Shown: positions 3,653 to 7,135 of the stretch, piece after piece | How the letters are laid out: each line of letters starts with the position of its first letter | Position numbering within the stretch: position 1 is the stretch's first letter | DNA from: Acidobacteriota bacterium | Lineage (GTDB): Bacteria; Acidobacteriota; Vicinamibacteria; Marinacidobacterales; SMYC01 | NCBI GenBank assembly: GCA_029263435.1 | Contig: JAJCXL010000378.1 | Location: 1-7,135, forward strand | DNA: 7,135 nucleotides | Direction: 5' to 3' | Translations under genes and position numbers: made by a program | Notes under the pieces: generated by a model | What the model was told of the DNA's origin: nothing | The model's input: only the letters and a program-made list of their open reading frames with translations | The model's database searches: none

Positions 3653-6145
3653 CTTGGAAACTGGAGTGCCCGCGGCTAGAGGGTGGAAGTCTCCCGACAG
3701 CCACGCATCGTTTTGGTCGAAGTAGTTGGGGCTCAAAGGGTGGCCGGACGCCCCGGTCGGGATCACCGCGAGAGAGAGACTGAGATCCGATAAATCGGCT
3801 AGAAAGCGAAACGAAGTCCCGCCGAGTACTTCGTAGGGACGGGTGAGCGAAGCTTTGGCGTTCGCGATGGTATGAGTCGATCCCCCGAACGGAACCGGGC
3901 CTCGGCTGAATAGCCAGGAGAGCCAGCCGTCGCGGCCCATCGCGTGCCCGAATCGGACTCCATGGGCCGAGCCCCAATCCCATCCGGACGCGTCCTCTCC
4001 GTAGCGCGCCGAGAGAGTCTCGATCGTTCGCGTGAAGCTCTTTTGAAAGATCGCCTCCCGACTTTCGATCTCAGGCGTTTCGCGATTGTCCCACAGAGCG
4101 GAAGACGGATCGTCGAGCAGGGCGTGGATGCCGCCCGCCCGGCCGGATTCGGCGAACTCCAAGAATGTCTCGAACAGCTTTTCTCCAAGCTCGTCGGAGA
4201 GCGTTTGGACGAGAAGCTCGCGAAGCAGCCCGTGATAAATGAGAGGCGCCGGGCCTTGCTCCATCCTCCCGTTCCAGCGCCGAAGGATCTCGAGAGCACC
4301 CCGCTCGGCGTCGTTCGTCGTCGTCAAGGCGACGGCGTGGCGCAAGACGGGCTCCGTCGAGCGATCGTAGCGATCCTGCTGGATTCTGGCGAAGTCGTTG
4401 AGCGAGAGCGCGGCGCCGCCGGTCTGGAGTAGCTCTTCGATCCGCAATGCGCGGAAACCGGCCAGGGTGTCCTTGCCGAGCGGGTAGGGCGCGTCCGGGG
4501 GCGTCATCTGGTGATTCGCGGCGACGATGACACCCCCTTCCGGATTGAACGACCGAAACTTCAAGTCGTGAGGGATGGCTCCTTGCCACTCGTACTGACC
4601 ACGCCCATCGACCGGAAGGCTCCCGTCGAAGCCAATCCGAACCGGGACGTCGCCCGCCGGGAAGAAGCCAATGTTGCCTTCGACGTCTGCGTAGACGAAG
4701 GCGAGAGCCGGCGACGACCACCCACGGAGCGCGGCGGTGAACTCCTCCCACGACGCGGACTGGTTCATCCATAGAAGCGCGGTGACGTGATCTCCAGTTC
4801 CGAGCGCGTCCCAGCGCTGGGCTAGCTTCCGTCCATCGCCCGAGCTCCCGACAATCACGCCGTGATGGCTTCTCTCGATAGGCTCCGAAACCGGGGCTTG
4901 GCCTTTGACGTCGATCGACGCCGTCACGGTCTCGAAGCTCAACCACTGATCGCCCCACGCGTATTGGCTCGGGTTCGCGGGATTCACGGTCTCGACATAG
5001 ATGTCTTGAACGTCCGCGAGCAGAGCCGTGACACCCCAGGCGATCCGGCGGTTCTGACCGAAGAGCACCAGCGGCATCCCAGGCAAGCTCGCGCCGGAGA
5101 CGTCGATGCCGCTTCCGGAGAGCCGGATCTCGTAGAACACCGACGGCATCGACAAGCTCAGATGCGGGTCGGCGGCAAGGAGCGGACGTCCGGACGAGCT
5201 CCGGGTCCCATCCACTACCCAGGCGTTACTCGCGCCTTGGGGGAGCTCCGCCGGGCTCGGTGCGAGGGCCGTGATTCCTAGAGGGTGGGTTTGGGGAAGA
5301 GCTTCCAACGTTTGCTCGGATGGAGCTGCGAGACCGGTCAGGCGATACGCGTTTTCCGGGCCGACGGCGTCGACCAGCCGTGCCCGGAGGAGCTCGACAC
5401 TCGCGTTCGAAGACAGAAGATAGGAAAACCACTTGGCGATGATGAGCGAGTCCACGGCAGACCAGGGCTCGGGGATGTGCCCGAGTAGCTCTAGCTCCGG
5501 CGAGAGGCGACCTTCGTGGTCCTGACGAAACGCGTTGACGCCCGCTGCGTAGCTGTCGAGGATCTCTATCCCGATAGGCGACGTGCGCGCGAGCTCCGCC
5601 GCCGCCGCCTCGGCCAGCCCCATCCGACGGGCAAGCCGGTCTTGCTCGATCAACTCCGCCCCGAACAGCTCTGCGAGTCGGCCCGCTCCCAAACGTCTAG
5701 CGAGCTCCATCTGGAAGAAACGATCTTGAGCATGGACGAAGCCCATCGCTCGGACGAGATCCCGGATGTCGCCGCCTTGTAGGTGCGGCACGGCGAGCGC
5801 GGTTCGCGAGACTTCGACGTTACCGGACAGGCCGGCGAGCACGACGCTACCCTCGAGCTGTGGCAGCGAGGCGCGCGCTTTCATGACGACATAGCCGCCG
5901 AGCAAGGAAATCATCGCGAGGAAGCCGGTCACGACGAGCGCACCTCGCTTCAGCCATTTCGCCCACGGGAAGGCCGGGCCGAGCTTGCGACGGGGAGCCG
6001 TTTTCTTGGGCGCCGCCTTGCGCGGTGCGGCGGCCGTGGGTCCGGGTGAGTCGGGCGGCGTGGCGGTGGGTTGACTCGCCGGTTTGGGTGCCGGCGGTTT
6101 GGGAAGTCCGGAACCGCCTGGTCGCCGCGGCAGCTTCCTTGCCAT
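3635..6145 (-). CDS. Penicillin acylase family Ntn-hydrolase, membrane-anchored
   Basis: The 836-residue precursor has the full penicillin acylase layout. Residues 1-66 are a Pro/Ala/Lys/Arg-rich tail and about 67-88 a single hydrophobic helix, so it looks like a signal anchor placing the enzyme in the periplasm. The alpha part carries GFVHAQDRFFQMELARRLGAG (135-155). The nucleophile is Ser306 in QGASNAWVV, the new N-terminus after self-cleavage following Ala305. The beta part has SLPGMPLVLFGQNRRIAWG, the oxyanion-hole Asn544 in VAANHQ, FRALRIEELL (564-573), and the C-terminal GASGHPLSPNYFDQNDAWLSGDFHPL region (798-823). The family cleaves amides: beta-lactam side chains, acyl-homoserine lactones, or lipopeptide acyl groups; the substrate cannot be read from sequence. 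It starts 6 bp after moaC, whose TAG stop is part of the TAGGAG ribosome site, though the 3-nt spacing is short. Family assignment is very secure. Confidence 0.95.
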   Translation of the reverse strand: MARKLPRRPGGSGLPKPPAPKPASQPTATPPDSPGPTAAAPRKAAPKKTAPRRKLGPAFPWAKWLKRGALVVTGFLAMISLLGGYVVMKARASLPQLEGSVVLAGLSGNVEVSRTALAVPHLQGGDIRDLVRAMGFVHAQDRFFQMELARRLGAGRLAELFGAELIEQDRLARRMGLAEAAAAELARTSPIGIEILDSYAAGVNAFRQDHEGRLSPELELLGHIPEPWSAVDSLIIAKWFSYLLSSNASVELLRARLVDAVGPENAYRLTGLAAPSEQTLEALPQTHPLGITALAPSPAELPQGASNAWVVDGTRSSSGRPLLAADPHLSLSMPSVFYEIRLSGSGIDVSGASLPGMPLVLFGQNRRIAWGVTALLADVQDIYVETVNPANPSQYAWGDQWLSFETVTASIDVKGQAPVSEPIERSHHGVIVGSSGDGRKLAQRWDALGTGDHVTALLWMNQSASWEEFTAALRGWSSPALAFVYADVEGNIGFFPAGDVPVRIGFDGSLPVDGRGQYEWQGAIPHDLKFRSFNPEGGVIVAANHQMTPPDAPYPLGKDTLAGFRALRIEELLQTGGAALSLNDFARIQQDRYDRSTEPVLRHAVALTTTNDAERGALEILRRWNGRMEQGPAPLIYHGLLRELLVQTLSDELGEKLFETFLEFAESGRAGGIHALLDDPSSALWDNRETPEIESREAIFQKSFTRTIETLSARYGEDASGWDWGSAHGVRFGHAMGRDGWLSWLFSRGPVPFGGSTHTIANAKASLTRPYEVLGGTSFRFLADLSDLSLSLAVIPTGASGHPLSPNYFDQNDAWLSGDFHPLAAGTPVSKMTLTP

Positions 6146-6151
6146 AGGCTC

Positions 6152-6643
6152 CTACTCTGACTCTCGGACGAACGTGCCGCTCTTGCCGCCGCTTTTCGCC
6201 ATCAATCGGATGTCGTTGATGACCATCGTCTTGTCTGCCGCTTTGACCATGTCGTAAATCGTAAGAGCCCCGACCGACACGGCGGTGAGCGCTTCCATTT
6301 CGACGCCGGTCCGCCCTCGCGAGCGAACCGTTGCCTGGATCTCCAACCCGTCATCGGTGAGTCCTATCGAGACGTCGACATGATCGATCCCCAACGGATG
6401 ACACAAAGGGATCAGGTCGGACGTTCTCTTCGCCGCCATTATCGCCGCGATACGGGCCGTCTCGATGACGTTACCTTTGGCCGTTGCCTCCCTTCGCACC
6501 AGCTCCAACGCTTCGCCGCTCATGCGCACCCGGCCTTTGGCGGTGGCTTCGCGCGCGGTCTCGGCTTTGGCGGCCACGTCGACCATCCGGGCCGAGCCGT
6601 CGGAAGCGACGTGACTCAGTTTTGCTTTCGTCCGATCTGCCAT
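6152..6643 (-). CDS. moaC: Cyclic pyranopterin monophosphate synthase MoaC
   Basis: The 163-residue protein is a typical MoaC, which converts the MoaA product 3',8-cyclo-dihydro-GTP into cyclic pyranopterin monophosphate, the first stable molybdopterin precursor, in the cytoplasm. Landmarks are the N-terminal MVDV, the stretch KGNVIETARIAAIMAAKRT (56-74), IPLCHPL with His82 (78-84), GVEMEALTAVSVGALTIYDMVKAADK (113-138) with the catalytic pair Asp131 and Lys134, and the C-terminal KSGGKSGTF (150-158). The open frame extends farther upstream, but those residues only shadow moeA. The ATG at 6643 gives the usual family length and has AGAGGA just upstream, 3 nt from the start. It overlaps the end of moeA by 28 nt and lies 6 bp before the acylase gene. 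Secure. Confidence 0.96.
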   Translation of the reverse strand: MADRTKAKLSHVASDGSARMVDVAAKAETAREATAKGRVRMSGEALELVRREATAKGNVIETARIAAIMAAKRTSDLIPLCHPLGIDHVDVSIGLTDDGLEIQATVRSRGRTGVEMEALTAVSVGALTIYDMVKAADKTMVINDIRLMAKSGGKSGTFVRESE

Positions 6644-7135
6644 CGGTCCTCTTTTTGAATGAAGCTGTCCAGTGGGTAGACCCGAATGAGCGCTCCTGCC
6701 GCGAGACGCTCCTCTTGCTCCGGGGCGATGAGCAACGCGTTCGCTTTCGCGAATGCGACGATGTCGCCGGATCCACGGGTCGCGATGGGGTGAGCGCGCA
6801 GCGAGCCGGTCGCATCCGGCGTGATCCATCCCGGGAGGAATGCCCGCCGCGATCCACGATTCACGAGGGGACCGTCGAGGGTCGCCGACAGGAGTGGACG
6901 CTCAGGCTCGGTCGCACCCTCCAGGCGCGCGAGTGTCGGACGCACGAATAGCTCGAAGGTGACCGCGGTCGAGACGGGGTTTCCCGGGAGTCCAAAGACC
7001 AACGTCCCCTCGGGGGCGCGTCCGAACACGAGAGGCTTGCCCGGCTTGAGCGCGACGGACTCGAAGAATATCTCGACACCCCGGCGAGCCAGCACCGCTT
7101 CGACGAGGTCGAAGCGTCCCATGGAAACGCCGCCG
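6616..7135 (-). CDS. moeA: Molybdopterin molybdenumtransferase MoeA, partial (N-terminus off right edge)
   Basis: About 172 C-terminal residues are present; the frame is open through base 7135. MoeA inserts molybdenum into adenylylated molybdopterin in the cytoplasm. Visible are the end of the MoCF-binding domain, with GGVSMGRFDLVEAVL, then VALKPGKPLVFG and the signature FGLPGNPVSTAVTF, followed by the small beta-barrel C-terminal domain IV with GSGDIVAFAKANALLIAPEQEERLAAGALIRVYPL. The order and motifs match MoeA/gephyrin E domains, not MogA or MoaB, which lack domain IV. The protein ends normally at TGA (6616-6618), 28 nt inside moaC, so the two Moco genes are likely translationally coupled. 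Paralogues for tungsten insertion look alike, so the metal cannot be fixed. Secure as MoeA family. Confidence 0.95.
   Translation of the reverse strand, partial: GGVSMGRFDLVEAVLARRGVEIFFESVALKPGKPLVFGRAPEGTLVFGLPGNPVSTAVTFELFVRPTLARLEGATEPERPLLSATLDGPLVNRGSRRAFLPGWITPDATGSLRAHPIATRGSGDIVAFAKANALLIAPEQEERLAAGALIRVYPLDSFIQKEDRWQIGRKQN

Noticed and set aside
4071..4958. 295-codon minus-strand open frame within the acylase gene
   Set aside because: It overlaps the conserved beta-chain coding region in another frame and is an Arg-rich composition artefact.
5940..6000. Arg-Arg-Lys-Leu before the acylase hydrophobic helix as a Tat export motif, tempting because tatA is nearby
   Set aside because: The arginine pair is about 13 residues from the hydrophobic core, the rest of the Tat consensus is absent, and no Ala-X-Ala cleavage site follows; a signal anchor fits better.
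6644..6829. Upstream extension of moaC by 62 codons
   Set aside because: The extra residues are out-of-frame moeA sequence and unlike MoaC; the ATG at 6643 with AGAGGA gives the normal family length.

Overview
This is a GC-rich, gene-dense stretch of bacterial chromosome holding nine protein genes, two of them cut by the window edges. Eight lie on the minus strand; only tatA is on the plus strand. A secretin-type N-terminal domain protein, a periplasmic-type penicillin acylase and TatA point to a Gram-negative, diderm organism. The mix (stand-alone roadblock protein, LysW-like zinc ribbon, LarE, signal-anchored acylase) would suit an uncultured Acidobacteriota or similar soil or sediment lineage. 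That placement is inference; there is no rRNA or other marker here.

Right side (about 3635-7135, minus strand): the 3' part of moeA (molybdenum insertion), moaC (cyclic pyranopterin monophosphate synthase) and an 836-residue penicillin acylase family Ntn-hydrolase follow one another with a 28-nt overlap and a 6-nt gap, so they read as one operon. The two Moco genes act at the first and last steps of molybdopterin cofactor synthesis. The acylase has no obvious biochemical link to them.

Middle (about 1186-3652, minus strand): a second unit appears to start from a promoter with a consensus TATAAT box inside the end of the acylase gene. It runs LysW-like zinc ribbon, larE (ATP-dependent sulfur transferase), RNase Z-like metallo-beta-lactamase hydrolase, and a short secretin N-domain protein. 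Gaps are 22 nt, 14 nt and -4 nt. A small zinc-ribbon protein related to an amino-group carrier, next to a LarE sulfur transferase and without larB or larC, is the most interesting pairing in the window.

Left side (1-1186): tatA (plus) converges on the secretin-like gene and diverges from a roadblock/LC7-type gene (minus), with an extended -10 promoter between the divergent pair. A START/SRPBCC-fold gene (minus) runs off the left edge.

I found no RNA genes, CRISPR array, insertion sequence, prophage gene or integration site. No gene-free stretch exceeds 300 bases; the longest, about 137 bp, is the tatA/roadblock divergent region. Nothing here is demonstrably a new system, but the LysW-like/LarE pair and the truncated secretin are real oddities.
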